NCBI RefSeq assembly: GCF_040958095.1
Contig: NC_091158.1
Coordinates: 36,948,246 to 37,012,245, forward strand
DNA: 64,000 nt
Source: Procambarus clarkii
Lineage: Eukaryota > Arthropoda > Malacostraca > Decapoda > Cambaridae
Direction: 5' to 3'
The translations under genes and the position numbers were made by a program. Within the stretch, counting starts at the first letter, position 1; each line of letters starts with the position of its first letter. Of this stretch, positions 1 through 13,014 are shown piece after piece. The notes under the pieces were generated by a model. The model was not told where the DNA came from. It saw only the letters and a list, made by a program, of their open reading frames with translations, and searched no databases.

Positions 1-96
1 TTGATTTCTGAATTACCTCCAACAGTGAAAAGAAATGTACGAAAGATTGAGAAAATTCGTGTTAGAATTATAAATCTTGCTTTTTCGGTCATATTT

Positions 97-98
<2 letters not shown>

Positions 99-180
<82 letters not shown>
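99..180. repeat. (TA)n microsatellite
   Basis: About 80 bp of uninterrupted TA dinucleotides. Left of it, 1-98 is AT-rich sequence in which nothing is recognisable. The Tyr-Ile open frames here on both strands are products of the dinucleotide repeat, not genes. Confidence 0.97.
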
Positions 181-183
<3 letters not shown>

Positions 184-263
184 CAACCTATGATAACCAT
201 CTTTGTAACCCATATGTAACTCCTTTTTTGTAACAAATTTTCATGAATTAATGTTTTTTCGAC

Positions 264-357
264 AACCTAACCTAACCTAACCTAACTTTTTCGGCTACCT
301 AACTTAACCTAACCTATAAAGATAGGTTAGGTTAGGTTAGATAGGGATGGTTAGGTT
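264..357. repeat. telomere-like CCTAA/TTAGG patch in inverted arrangement
   Basis: Runs of AACCT (264-286 and 304-316) are followed by runs of AGGTT (322-340, then a degenerate copy near 347-355). The motif is the arthropod telomere pentamer TTAGG. Sequence 305-334 can fold into a small hairpin with an AAAG loop. The order is CCTAA first and TTAGG second, the opposite of a head-to-head telomere fusion, so this is better read as a short interstitial repeat than as a fusion scar. Bases 181-263 show nothing recognisable. Confidence 0.8.
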
Positions 358-2773
<2,416 letters not shown>

Positions 2774-4385
2774 TGGGGTGTGAGTTTTCAGTTGCATATT
2801 GTCCTGGGGACCATTCAGGCTTGTTCGCATTTGTGTTCCTCACGTGTTCCCCAAAGAATGAGGTGATTTGGTAAAATGCTATGCCCAAGATTACTATCCG
2901 AGTGCCGGCGGTGGGGTGGTTCAAATAGCTTAGGCTATCACCTCATTATGTCCGGTCGTGATGGTCAAGTGGATTAAGGCGTCTTGTACATACTAGTTGC
3001 GTTGCTTCTGGGAGTATGGGTTCGAGTCACTTCTGGGGTGTGAGTTTTCAGTTGCATATTGTCCTGGGGACCATTCAGGCTTGTTCGCATTTGTGTTCCT
3101 CACGTGTTCCCCAAAGAATGAGGTGATTTGGTAAAATGCTATGCCCAAGATTACTATCCGAGTGCCGGCGGTGGGGTGGTTCAAATAGCTTAGGCTATCA
3201 CCTCATTATGTCCGGTCGTGATGGTCAAGTGGATTAAGGCGTCTTGTACATACTAGTTGCGTTGCTTCTGGGAGTATGGGTTCGAGTCACTTCTGGGGTG
3301 TGAGTTTTCAGTTGCATATTGTCCTGGGGACCATTCAGGCTTGTTCGCATTTGTGTTCCTCACGTGTTCCCCAAAGAATGAGGTGATTTGGTAAAATGCT
3401 ATGCCCAAGATTACTATCCGAGTGCCGGCGGTGGGGTGGTTCAAATAGCTTAGGCTATCACCTCATTATGTCCGGTCGTGATGGTCAAGTGGATTAAGGC
3501 GTCTTGTACATACTAGTTGCGTTGCTTCTGGGAGTATGGGTTCGAGTCACTTCTGGGGTGTGAGTTTTCAGTTGCATATTGTCCTGGGGACCATTCAGGC
3601 TTGTTCGCATTTGTGTTCCTCACGTGTTCCCCAAAGAATGAGGTGATTTGGTAAAATGCTATGCCCAAGATTACTATCCGAGTGCCGGCGGTGGGGTGGT
3701 TCAAATAGCTTAGGCTATCACCTCATTATGTCCGGTCGTGATGGTCAAGTGGATTAAGGCGTCTTGTACATACTAGTTGCGTTGCTTCTGGGAGTATGGG
3801 TTCGAGTCACTTCTGGGGTGTGAGTTTTCAGTTGCATATTGTCCTGGGGACCATTCAGGCTTGTTCGCATTTGTGTTCCTCACGTGTTCCCCAAAGAATG
3901 AGGTGATTTGGTAAAATGCTATGCCCAAGATTACTATCCGAGTGCCGGCGGTGGGGTGGTTCAAATAGCTTAGGCTATCACCTCATTATGTCCGGTCGTG
4001 ATGGTCAAGTGGATTAAGGCGTCTTGTACATACTAGTTGCGTTGCTTCTGGGAGTATGGGTTCGAGTCACTTCTGGGGTGTGAGTTTTCAGTTGCATATT
4101 GTCCTGGGGACCATTCAGGCTTGTTCGCATTTGTGTTCCTCACGTGTTCCCCAAAGAATGAGGTGATTTGGTAAAATGCTATGCCCAAGATTACTATCCG
4201 AGTGCCGGCGGTGGGGTGGTTCAAATAGCTTAGGCTATCACCTCATTATGTCCGGTCGTGATGGTCAAGTGGATTAAGGCGTCTTGTACATAATAGTTGC
4301 GTTGCTTCTGGGAGTATGGGTTCGAGTCACTTCTGGGGTGTGAGTTTTCAGTTGCATATTGTCCTGGGGACCATTCAGGCTTGTT

Positions 4386-4388
<3 letters not shown>
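2774..4388 (+). repeat. tandem array of the same 260-bp SINE-like unit, plus orientation
   Basis: The orientation flips at 2773/2774, inside a unit. From there the 260-bp unit repeats on the plus strand for about 6.2 copies until a TA array interrupts it. B boxes start at 3019, 3279, 3539, 3799, 4059 and 4319. The two arrays therefore point away from each other, with Pol III-type promoters divergent from the junction. The join has only a few bases of possible microhomology and no spacer. Confidence 0.85.
2962..3029 (+). promoter_or_regulatory. internal Pol III promoter (A box and B box), representative copy
   Basis: A box TGGTCAAGTGG at 2962-2972 matches the tRNA consensus at 10 of 11 positions. 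B box GGTTCGAGTCA at 3019-3029 matches at 10 of 11. The 57-bp spacing fits a tRNA with a long variable arm (Ser/Leu type). A TTTT run at 3045-3048 lies 16 bp after the B box and could end Pol III transcription early, leaving a roughly 90-nt RNA instead of a full unit. The same arrangement recurs in about 19 units between 803 and 5970. These are tRNA-derived SINE heads, not tRNA genes, because no matching acceptor stem is visible. Confidence 0.7.

Positions 4389-4470
<82 letters not shown>
4389..4470. repeat. (AT)n array interrupting the 260-bp satellite
   Basis: 82 bp of AT directly after the unit sequence GCTTGTTCGCAT. The satellite resumes at TCTGGGGTGTGAG, an earlier point of the unit, so this unit is truncated with an AT tail. 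The same join recurs at 5568 and 5971. Confidence 0.95.
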
Positions 4471-4472
<2 letters not shown>

Positions 4473-5564
4473 TGGGGTGTGAGTTTTCAGTTGCATATTG
4501 TCCTGGGGACCATTCAGGCTTGTTCGCATTTGTGTTCCTCACGTGTGCCCCAAAGAATGAGGTGATTTGGTAAAATGCTATGCCCAAGATTACTATCCGA
4601 GTGCCGGCGGTGGGGTGGTTCAAATAGCCTCGGCTAACACCTCATTTTGTCCGGTCGTGATGGTCAAGTGGATTAAGGCGTCTTGTACGTACCAGTTGCG
4701 TTGCTTCTGGGAGTATGGGTTCGAGTCACTTCTGGGGTGTGAGTTTTCAGTTGCATATTGTCCTGGGGACCATTCAGGCTTGTTCGCATTTGTGTTCCTC
4801 ACGTGTTCCCCAAAGAATGAGGTGATTTGGTAAAATGCTATCCCCAAGATTACTATCCGAGTGCCGGCGGTGGGGTGGTTCAAATAGCTTAGGCTATCAC
4901 CTCATTATGTCCGGTCGTGATGGTCAAGTGGATTAAGGCGTCTTGTACATACTAGTTGCGTTGCTTCTGGGAGTATGGGTTCGAGTCACTTCTGGGGTGT
5001 GAGTTTTCAGTTGCATATTGTCCTGGGGACCATTCAGGCTTGTTCGCATTTGTGTTCCTCACGTGTTCCCCAAAGAATGAGGTGATTTGGTAAAATGCTA
5101 TGCCCAAGATTACTATCCGAGTGCCGGCGGTGGGGTGGTTCAAATAGCTTAGGCTATCACCTCATTATGTCCGGTCGTGATGGTCAAGTGGATTAAGGCG
5201 TCTTGTACATACTAGTTGCGTTGCTTCTGGGAGTATGGGTTCGAGTCACTTCTGGGGTGTGAGTTTTCAGTTGCATATTGTCCTGGGGACCATTCAGGCT
5301 TGTTCGCATTTGTGTTCCTCACGTGTTCCCCAAAGAATGAGGTGATTTGGTAAAATGCTATGCCCAAGATTACTATCCGAGTGCCGGCGGTGGGGTGGTT
5401 CAAATAGCTTAGGCTATCACCTCATTATGTCCGGTCGTGATGGTCAAGTGGATTAAGGCGTCTTGTACATAATAGTTGCGTTGCTTCTGGGAGTATGGGT
5501 TCGAGTCACTTCTGGGGTGTGAGTTTTCAGTTGCATATTGTCCTGGGGACCATTCAGGCTTGTT

Positions 5565-5567
<3 letters not shown>
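4471..5567 (+). repeat. 260-bp satellite, second plus-strand block with variant subfamily
   Basis: About 4.2 units. The first contains a diagnostic variant stretch (CCTCGGCTAACACC near 4627 and GTACGTACCAG near 4686) not seen in the main array. The following units return to the common type. B boxes start at 4718, 4978, 5238 and 5498. The order (AT-tailed truncated unit, variant unit, common units) begins to repeat after about 1.18 kb, which indicates segmental duplication. Confidence 0.85.

Positions 5568-5653
<86 letters not shown>
5568..5653. repeat. (AT)n array interrupting the 260-bp satellite
   Basis: 86 bp of AT at the same unit position as the array at 4389-4470, with identical flanks on both sides. 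Confidence 0.95.
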
Positions 5654-5655
<2 letters not shown>

Positions 5656-5967
5656 TGGGGTGTGAGTTTTCAGTTGCATATTGTCCTGGGGACCATTCAG
5701 GCTTGTTCGCATTTGTGTTCCTCACGTGTGCCCCAAAGAATGAGGTGATTTGGTAAAATGCTATGCCCAAGATTACTATCCGAGTGCCGGCGGTGGGGTG
5801 GTTCAAATAGCCTCGGCTAACACCTCATTTTGTCCGGTCGTGATGGTCAAGTGGATTAAGGCGTCTTGTACGTACCAGTTGCGTTGCTTCTGGGAGTATG
5901 GGTTCGAGTCACTTCTGGGGTGTGAGTTTTCAGTTGCATATTGTCCTGGGGACCATTCAGGCTTGTT

Positions 5968-5970
<3 letters not shown>
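5654..5970 (+). repeat. 260-bp satellite, last block
   Basis: About 1.2 units of the variant subfamily (CCTCGGCTAACACC near 5810, GTACGTACCAG near 5867), with a B box starting at 5901. It ends at GCTTGTTCGC followed by AT repeats, the third use of the same breakpoint. Confidence 0.85.

Positions 5971-6044
<74 letters not shown>
5971..6044. repeat. (AT)n array between satellite and foldback
   Basis: 74 bp of AT separating the last satellite unit from the left arm of the foldback element. Confidence 0.95.
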
Positions 6045-6047
<3 letters not shown>

Positions 6048-6232
6048 AGGTGAAACATAGAGGCTGTAGAAGGCTTATTTGCCCATACGAGGCAGCTCCT
6101 ATCTAAACACAAAGATTAATCCAGTGTAATTGGCCAATTAATGCCAATTACACTGGATTAATCTTTGTGTTTAGATAGGTGCTGCCTCGTATGGGCCAAT
6201 AAGCCTTCTGCAGCCTCTATGTTTCACCTCAC
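6045..6232. mobile_element. foldback palindrome, 89-bp arms, 10-bp loop
   Basis: Left arm 6045-6133 and right arm 6144-6232 are reverse complements over 89 bp with three mismatches. The loop at 6134-6143 is AT-rich. The outer ends read GTGAGGTGAAAC and GTTTCACCTCAC. TA arrays lie on both sides, so a TA target duplication cannot be seen. The form suits a MITE or two inverted copies of a short dispersed repeat. A transcript would form a long, nearly perfect hairpin. The family is not recognised. Confidence 0.8.
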
Positions 6233-6239
6233 ATTTATT

Positions 6240-6340
<101 letters not shown>

Positions 6341-6479
6341 GCTTTATTATGCATTTGATGGTTACAAGATATACATGGGTTGATACAAAAATAATAATGC
6401 AAAAAGGTGATTAAAGGTTATGGATCTCTTGAGAAACACTGCAATGGGAAACATTGATGAATGTCACAGACGGGTTCGA

Positions 6480-7658
6480 TCATTGTTGCAAGTCAAACAC
6501 TTCTTCGAATTCTTCTGAAGTTGGACTAGTGCCCAAGACGCAACAGGCATTTCCCCTCTGAATCGCAACACTGAGGCGCTGGAACAAGAAACTTTTGCTC
6601 TCTGGTCTTTTGTAGCGCTGATCAATTTGTCCCCCAATTCCTTCAGGAACTTCAATGCACATTTTCCCCACGAACCGAGGGTCTCCGAGCCGATCGGAAG
6701 AAAGCTGTAGCAGTGTGCTAGACCTCTGTATTTAATAATTTTCTGCGATTCCCTGAAAGAAGCAGCACCACCGCTTTCACGTGTGCTGTAGTGGAGGTAG
6801 GTACTGGCCAGTGTGGCAGCGCACGTGTAGTCCCATACTACTTGCTTACCATCCTTCCAAGGTAGCAAGGTGACCCCATCAGGGCGCTTCTGAGAGTCGT
6901 TAGGTCTGGATAAGTGTGGTTCTCTTTGTGCCGGGCAGCGGGCTGTGGCGAGGCTCCTCTTGATGATGTCGTTGACTTCTTCATGTCTTGCAATTTTACC
7001 CTGTGATTTACGACATACCAGACCATGACGACCATATTGGTCTGCCATCGCAGTTCCGCAGATGCACCTATGTTCGGTGAGGATGGGGGCGGCAAGGCGA
7101 AGGGCAACTCCAATGCGGAGAGCGTCATGACTGAGGCGAGTTCCCAGGGCTGCATTGGGCACAGCAAATAAAAAATCCCCGGCGTGGGGTGCTGTTACCG
7201 CTAGGAGGCGGGCTTTGTTTTCAGCATCAGCGTTGTCAATCATTGCTGTGACAGTCTTTTCCATTATGGGGTTATCCCAGTGGGCCTGCTTGTGGTCTTT
7301 TGGGACTTGTGGTCGGGGTTGAGGGTGTGCAATGATGTCCCATTGTCTGGCTGCTTCGATGAACGTTTGATCATGAGTTCCCACTGTGCCTCTCTCATCC
7401 GCTCTGGTAGGATCTGCGCTACCAATTCGTTGGCTGCTGTATATGAGGATAAGAATGCTGGAAGTGCTACCTCAGTTGCCTTTCGTATGCCTATCCCTCC
7501 AAATCTCACTGGTAGTGTTGCTTGGTCCCACTGACTGTCATCTAAATCTAGGTTGAGCGCCTTCCTGAATATTGACCTGAGGAGCTCATCATATTGATGT
7601 AGAAGTGGGTTGCCAAAAGTTGGTGCACACCTTAAGAAGTATGTTAGCCTGGGCAAGG
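6480..7658 (-). pseudogene. LINE-type reverse transcriptase C-terminal fossil, 5'-truncated, two frameshifts
   Basis: Three overlapping minus-strand reading frames together give one protein tail. The first part (7658 to about 7375) covers the region after the RT domain, with motifs [13 protein letters not shown] and ALPAFLSSY. The second (about 7375 to 6597) has RLLAVTAPHAG, a Cys-rich knuckle (CICG ... GRHGLVC) and RPDGV ... VVWDYTC, which resembles the PD-(D/E)XK core of the restriction-like endonuclease in R2/CRE/NeSL-type elements. The third (about 6597 to 6480) continues with LSVAIQRGNACCVLGT and ends in a stop. Frame changes therefore lie near 7375 and near 6597. The catalytic RT motifs upstream are missing because the sequence runs into a TA array at 7659. 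The piece is dead. The retroelement assignment is firm; the exact clade is inference from remembered family patterns. Confidence 0.75.
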
Positions 7659-8246
<588 letters not shown>

Positions 8247-8345
8247 GCAAGACAGCCCTTCACGGGGCAGCCGAAGGTGGTCACGACAACACTGTGAAGG
8301 TCCTCCTCGACGCTGGAGCGAACGTCAATGCTTCAGATAATGGCG
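8247..8345 (+). CDS. single ankyrin-repeat exon of a larger gene
   Basis: A 99-bp exon encoding exactly one 33-residue ankyrin repeat, a protein-interaction fold of two antiparallel helices and a hairpin. Visible hallmarks are GKTALHGAAEGGH (the TALH/AA..GH signature), VKVLLDAGANVN (the LL..GA.VN end) and a closing ASDNG. An AG acceptor at 8245-8246 and a GTAAG donor at 8346-8350 bracket it. Both introns interrupt the codon after its first base, so the exon is symmetric (phase 1-1) and could be duplicated or skipped without breaking the frame. No other exon of the gene is recognisable in this window, so the parent protein cannot be named. The open frame continues a little past the donor, but that part has no ankyrin character. 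Confidence 0.8.
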
Positions 8346-8714
8346 GTAAGAGACACACCTATACATCCCAACATTATAAATACTCATGTCACAGAGCACA
8401 TCACATTTATGGTGTAACAAAATAGAATATTGTTATTTTATAATAGAATACAGAGCACTAACGATGTCAAAGTTCCCCAGCCTGCCTAAGAAACAATAAA
8501 GGTTCAACAATTAGAGTGACATTATTCACAATATATATGCACTCAAAATAATAATCTTACTCTACACATTACCTATATTCTGCTACATTATTCACTATGT
8601 ATATGAGGAAGCAAATTACTCAGTTGTTAAGGTGTTACATATTAGAGTTCCCATAGAGTGACACACAACATAAAACATTTATGGTATTAATCAATAATGC
8701 ACATTTATGACAAA
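8346..8714 (+). other. probable downstream intron
   Basis: Begins with a GTAAGA donor. AT-rich, no further exon recognised. It leads into the 26-bp minisatellite, which would be intronic if the gene continues to the right. Confidence 0.45.
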
Positions 8715-9203
8715 TTACACTACGTCACATATTGAGCACTTCACACTACATCACATATTGAACACCTCACACTAAGTCACATATTGAATACATCACACTA
8801 CGTCACGTATTGAACACCTCACACTACGTCACCTCTTGAACACCTCACACTATGTCACGTATTGAACACCTCACACTACGTCACCTCTTGAACACCTCAC
8901 ACTATGTCACGTATTGAACACCTCACACTAAGTCACATCTTGAACACATCACACTACGTCACATATTGAACACCTCACACTACGTCACCTAATGAACACC
9001 TCACACTACGTCACGTATTGAACACCTCACACTACGTCACATCTTGAACACCTCACACTACGTCACATATTGAACACATCACACTAAGTTACATGTTGAA
9101 CACCTCACACTAAGTCACATCTTGAACACATCACACTACGTCACATATTGAACACGTCACACTACGTCACATATTGAACACATCACACTACGTCACATCT
9201 CAC
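8715..9203. repeat. 26-bp minisatellite with CRE-like motif
   Basis: About 19 degenerate copies of a 26-bp unit built from CACACTACGTCAC, a variable ATATT/CTCTT segment and GAACACCT. Most units contain TACGTCAC, whose reverse complement GTGACGTA is a CREB/ATF-type half-site. It ends where the 25-bp C-rich array starts, and the two units share no obvious ancestry. Confidence 0.9.
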
Positions 9204-9206
9204 ACA

Positions 9207-10079
9207 CCCACCTGTTGCTAGTGCTCCCTCATCCACCTGTTTTTGGTGCCCCCACATCCACCTGTTGCTGGTGCCTCCACACATAGCAGTTGCTGGTGCC
9301 CCCACACCCACCTGTTGCTAGTGCCCCCACACCCAGCTGTTGTTGGTTCCCACCACACCCACCTGTTGCTAGTTCTCCCACTCCCAGCAGTTGCTGGTGC
9401 CCCCCACACTCACCTGTTGCTGGTGACCCCACACCCACCTGTTGCTGGTGCCCCCCACACACAGCAGTTGCTAGTGTCCCCCACATTCACCTGTTGCTGG
9501 TGTCCCCCACACCCACCTGTTGCCCCCTTACCCACCTGTTGCTGATGCCCCAACACCCACCTGTTGCTAGTGCCCCCTCACCCACCGGTTTTTGGTACCC
9601 CCACACCCAACTGTTTTTGGTGCCCCCACACCCAGCTGTTGCTGGTGCTTTTACACTTACCAATTGCTGGTGCCCCCACACCCACGTGTTGCGGGAGACC
9701 CCCACTCCCACCTGTTGCTAGTGCCCCCTCACCCACCTCTTTTTCATGCCCCTACATCCCCCTGTTGCTGGTGCCCCCACAGCCAGCAGTTGCTGGTGCC
9801 CCCCACACCCATCTGTTGCTGGTACCCCCACACCCACCTGTTCCTGGTGCTTCCATACACACCTGTTGCTGGTGCCCCCCACACCCATTTGTTGCTGGTT
9901 ATTCCAAACACACCTGTTGCTGGTGCTTTCACACCCAGCTGTTGCTGGTGCCCCCCCCCACACCCAGCTGTTTCTGGTGCTCCCACACCCACCTGTTTCT
10001 AGTGCCCCTTCGCCCACCTTTTTCTGGTGCCCTCCACATCCACCTGTTGCTGGTGCCACCACTCCCAGCAGTGTCTGGT
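9207..10079. repeat. 25-bp C-rich minisatellite, first island
   Basis: About 35 copies of a monomer containing CCACACCC, CACCTG and TTGCTGGTG in that order, basic period 25 bp with one-base variants in the C run. It is the left part of an array that resumes at 13015 and 25628. Long open frames on both strands here (Pro/His/Cys-rich or Gly/Gln/Trp-rich) follow from the monomer having no stop codon in any frame. The last five bases, CTGGT (10075-10079), form the left copy of a target duplication. Confidence 0.95.
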
Positions 10080-13014
10080 TGTGAGATTTTTTTCTTTGAC
10101 AGGTTATCAAAAGAATTAAGTCCTATTGATGTTACGTTAATCGTAACTACCTCGCAAGAGAGGCAAACTCAAACAGCAAGAGCTGCCAGTGGCAGATATT
10201 TAATCTTAAAGCCTAAGATCATAGGACCGCGGGAGCAAACCGCCAGGCGAAACCACTCGGGTAACACCTGACACTTAGGTCGCTGGCTCCTCCTAGTTGA
10301 CAAACTAATAAAGGGTAGCCGACGGATTCTCACCTCTTATTTATAGAAGTGTGGTGCTGTGCAATGGACTCGAGCTTTAGATACAGACCTAATATGAACA
10401 TAAGCAGGCAAAGCGTTGCAGAACATGAAATGTGGGGCAGTAATATTGGAAGGTTTGACGTAAACGACCGTTTTCTATAACAAAACAATTTATTCACAAA
10501 AAGAAAACTAAAACTACTACACAGTGAATTTATGTTACTTTACTGTCACTCCAGTGGCACATTAAAGAACAGCAAATCAACAGCCTGATGGACGCACGGT
10601 ATCCTTATCCCGTCGTCGCTGACTGAAAAATGACACTAACTGAACAAAGCGGTGCCCACTGGTGACGCAAGCTTGCAATCAATATTGTCACGGCTTCACG
10701 GTGACCAATACTATAATCACAAAGACTTGACTGGCGCTCGCTGCCCTCAACGAGGAACCAAGTAACAAGGCGGTTAATCCAAGAATGATAACCCCTTATA
10801 AAAATCTTACGTTAACACTTGTCTCTCAGGACAAACAACAACAAAAGTTACTCTAATTGAATTTAAACAATTACGTTAATACACACGTGTCTCAACGACA
10901 CTTAAATGGCAGCAATAACTCGTACATCAATTAATTACATCAACTTGAAAGTCAAGCATTCGGTGAGTAATTCCCAATTAATTACTGAATACAACAGCCT
11001 ATTAATTCAGACGAGTATTGATAAAGCCTAATGTCTCTCAACTGACAGTTTACTTCCGGTCTTACAAGATTACCTTAACGAGGGTAGACTACTGTACCAC
11101 ACACAATGTTACGAGACACTCCGTTTAAACAACAACATCAACACCTGGTGAATTCACTAAGTGGCGATTACTAATTCTCTTTAATTAGCTATGAGTGCTT
11201 AATCACTTTGTCCGCAGACAGATCTGATCAGTCCAACGAATTACAGCAGCTTAATTACAGCGCAATTGACTCCGATCATAACAGACCGTCAACCCCTTAC
11301 GTTAATCACTCAATTAACGAAAGCTCGTTAAATCGTTAACACTATGTTAGTCTTCACTTGATAATTCCTCTACTGCGTGAACTTCACTGTGATTGTTGCC
11401 TTTACACGTCTCTACGTTAATCACAACAATGTTCAACGAATAAGTGACCTCGTTAAGTAAATCGTGACCCCCGGTGATGTTAACTGACTTGTCTACGGAC
11501 AACTTGTCTACGGTTTACACACGGTACAACGCAGTACATCACAGTACAACACAGTACATCCTGGCCACTCACGGCAAAACTTGTAAATGACTTCCCCCAG
11601 TAAATTATCCACCAATAATTCACACATTACCACAACACAATAGTAAAATTTATAACCAAGGGAAATCTCCCTGTTACCACTTTTCACTGCTGAAAAAGGG
11701 AATCAAATTACAGCGAATACATACGCGGCACATAGAAAAAATAGAAGCAAATAACTCACTTTACTCTCCCTCTGAATGTGTCACTAGGTGTCCTCACACA
11801 CGTCAAAAATCACAGTTGGGCCCAACCTCAACTTGATGACGGCAAACAGGGTAGACTCACACGTCTCCAATTCCCATTCACCTCACCAGGTGGTCACAGG
11901 GACAAAGGACAGACAGAACACTGGGGGCGAACCCAGCTACAGAGTTTTATTACCCAAACGGAAACAGTGTACTTACATCAATCATGCGGGCCCGCAACAC
12001 TCCCTTTCACACATACACGTCAATCACACTCCCACTGCTGCTGCTGGATGATGACGTAGGCGTCCTCACTTCCTACACGTGGTCAGGTGGAGCACAGGGT
12101 CCTAGACCACGGGGTTAGCTCCACACACAGAGACCAGGATGGCGCAGACACACCGGCTTAGGCAGGCCAGGGTGAGCGCACAACAGCAGGGATGCGGTAC
12201 CACGCCCCTTCCACTTTACATGGTACCCCAGGATACGACGGTACACGGTACACGAGACCCGAGACGGAGTCCTTCACTGTTCCTCAGAATTAGAACTTTC
12301 AAGGTTTCTCTCATGACACTGAAACCTTCTCTAGCACGTTTCACAGTAGTACCTTCAAGTCACAGATACGATAGACGGTGGATGTCACTTTCGTAGCCTG
12401 ATAATTAACGCCTCAATTAGTCCAGTTGCTCTAAGATGGCGTTCCACAATTACGTGGCTAGATGACAAGTTCACACGGTTCGGTACAAGCACCTTTCCGT
12501 TTACCGGATTCTTACGCACGGCACACGGAAAGATAGCAAGATGATAGGCGTGACTTTAGTAACGTGGCATGCGGTATTTCCCGATGTTCCCGCCAAGACT
12601 ACGCCTGGGGTACCTTGCTGTACCCCTCAGCGTCTTGGCCAATCACAGTTCAGCATTCCTGAGGCCCAGGCACCCTAGCCAGTGGCGCACCTGCCTCATG
12701 ACGCTACCCCCTCTCTCACGAGGTGGACACGTGATAGGAGGGGTGGTCTACGGCCGTTACCCCCCCCCCATACCTCCCTCTCTACACTTGACTTGTACAA
12801 AATTTCCCTGAAATCAACTCCCTCCTGTAATTTCCTTCACATACCTAATACAGCGATCAGAATGGCATCAATGGCTAGCAAACGTCATGGGCTGTCCAAC
12901 GACACCCAAGACGCCCGTGGAAAAGTTATATTCAGAAAGATGAATCACGGTGCACTATGCAATTTCGTACTTAATTCAGTGCACGGGAGAGCAGGGAAAA
13001 TATGTCCCCTGACA
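10080..13014. mobile_element. 2,935-bp insertion with TG...CA ends and 5-bp target duplication, probable solo LTR
   Basis: The segment starts TGTGAG and ends CCTGACA (TGT...ACA, as in LTRs). It is flanked by CTGGT on both sides (10075-10079 and 13015-13019), with minisatellite sequence continuing outside. Inside there is no convincing protein, no primer-binding site and no second terminal copy, so a single long LTR left by recombination fits best. Candidate regulatory features are a TTATTTATAGAAG stretch near 10338 and a small CAGTACA-type repeat near 11531-11562. A C homopolymer lies near 12762. Orientation is not known. An LTR of this length is unusual but has precedent among Gypsy-type elements; a non-autonomous element of another class is possible. 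Confidence 0.65.

Noticed and set aside
264..357. Telomere-telomere fusion point
   Set aside because: A fusion gives TTAGG followed by CCTAA on one strand. The order here is the reverse and the tracts are very short.
11778..12396. Small open frames inside the 2.9-kb insertion
   Set aside because: Two overlapping frames and one nearby have similar length and no family resemblance, as expected by chance in GC-richer DNA.
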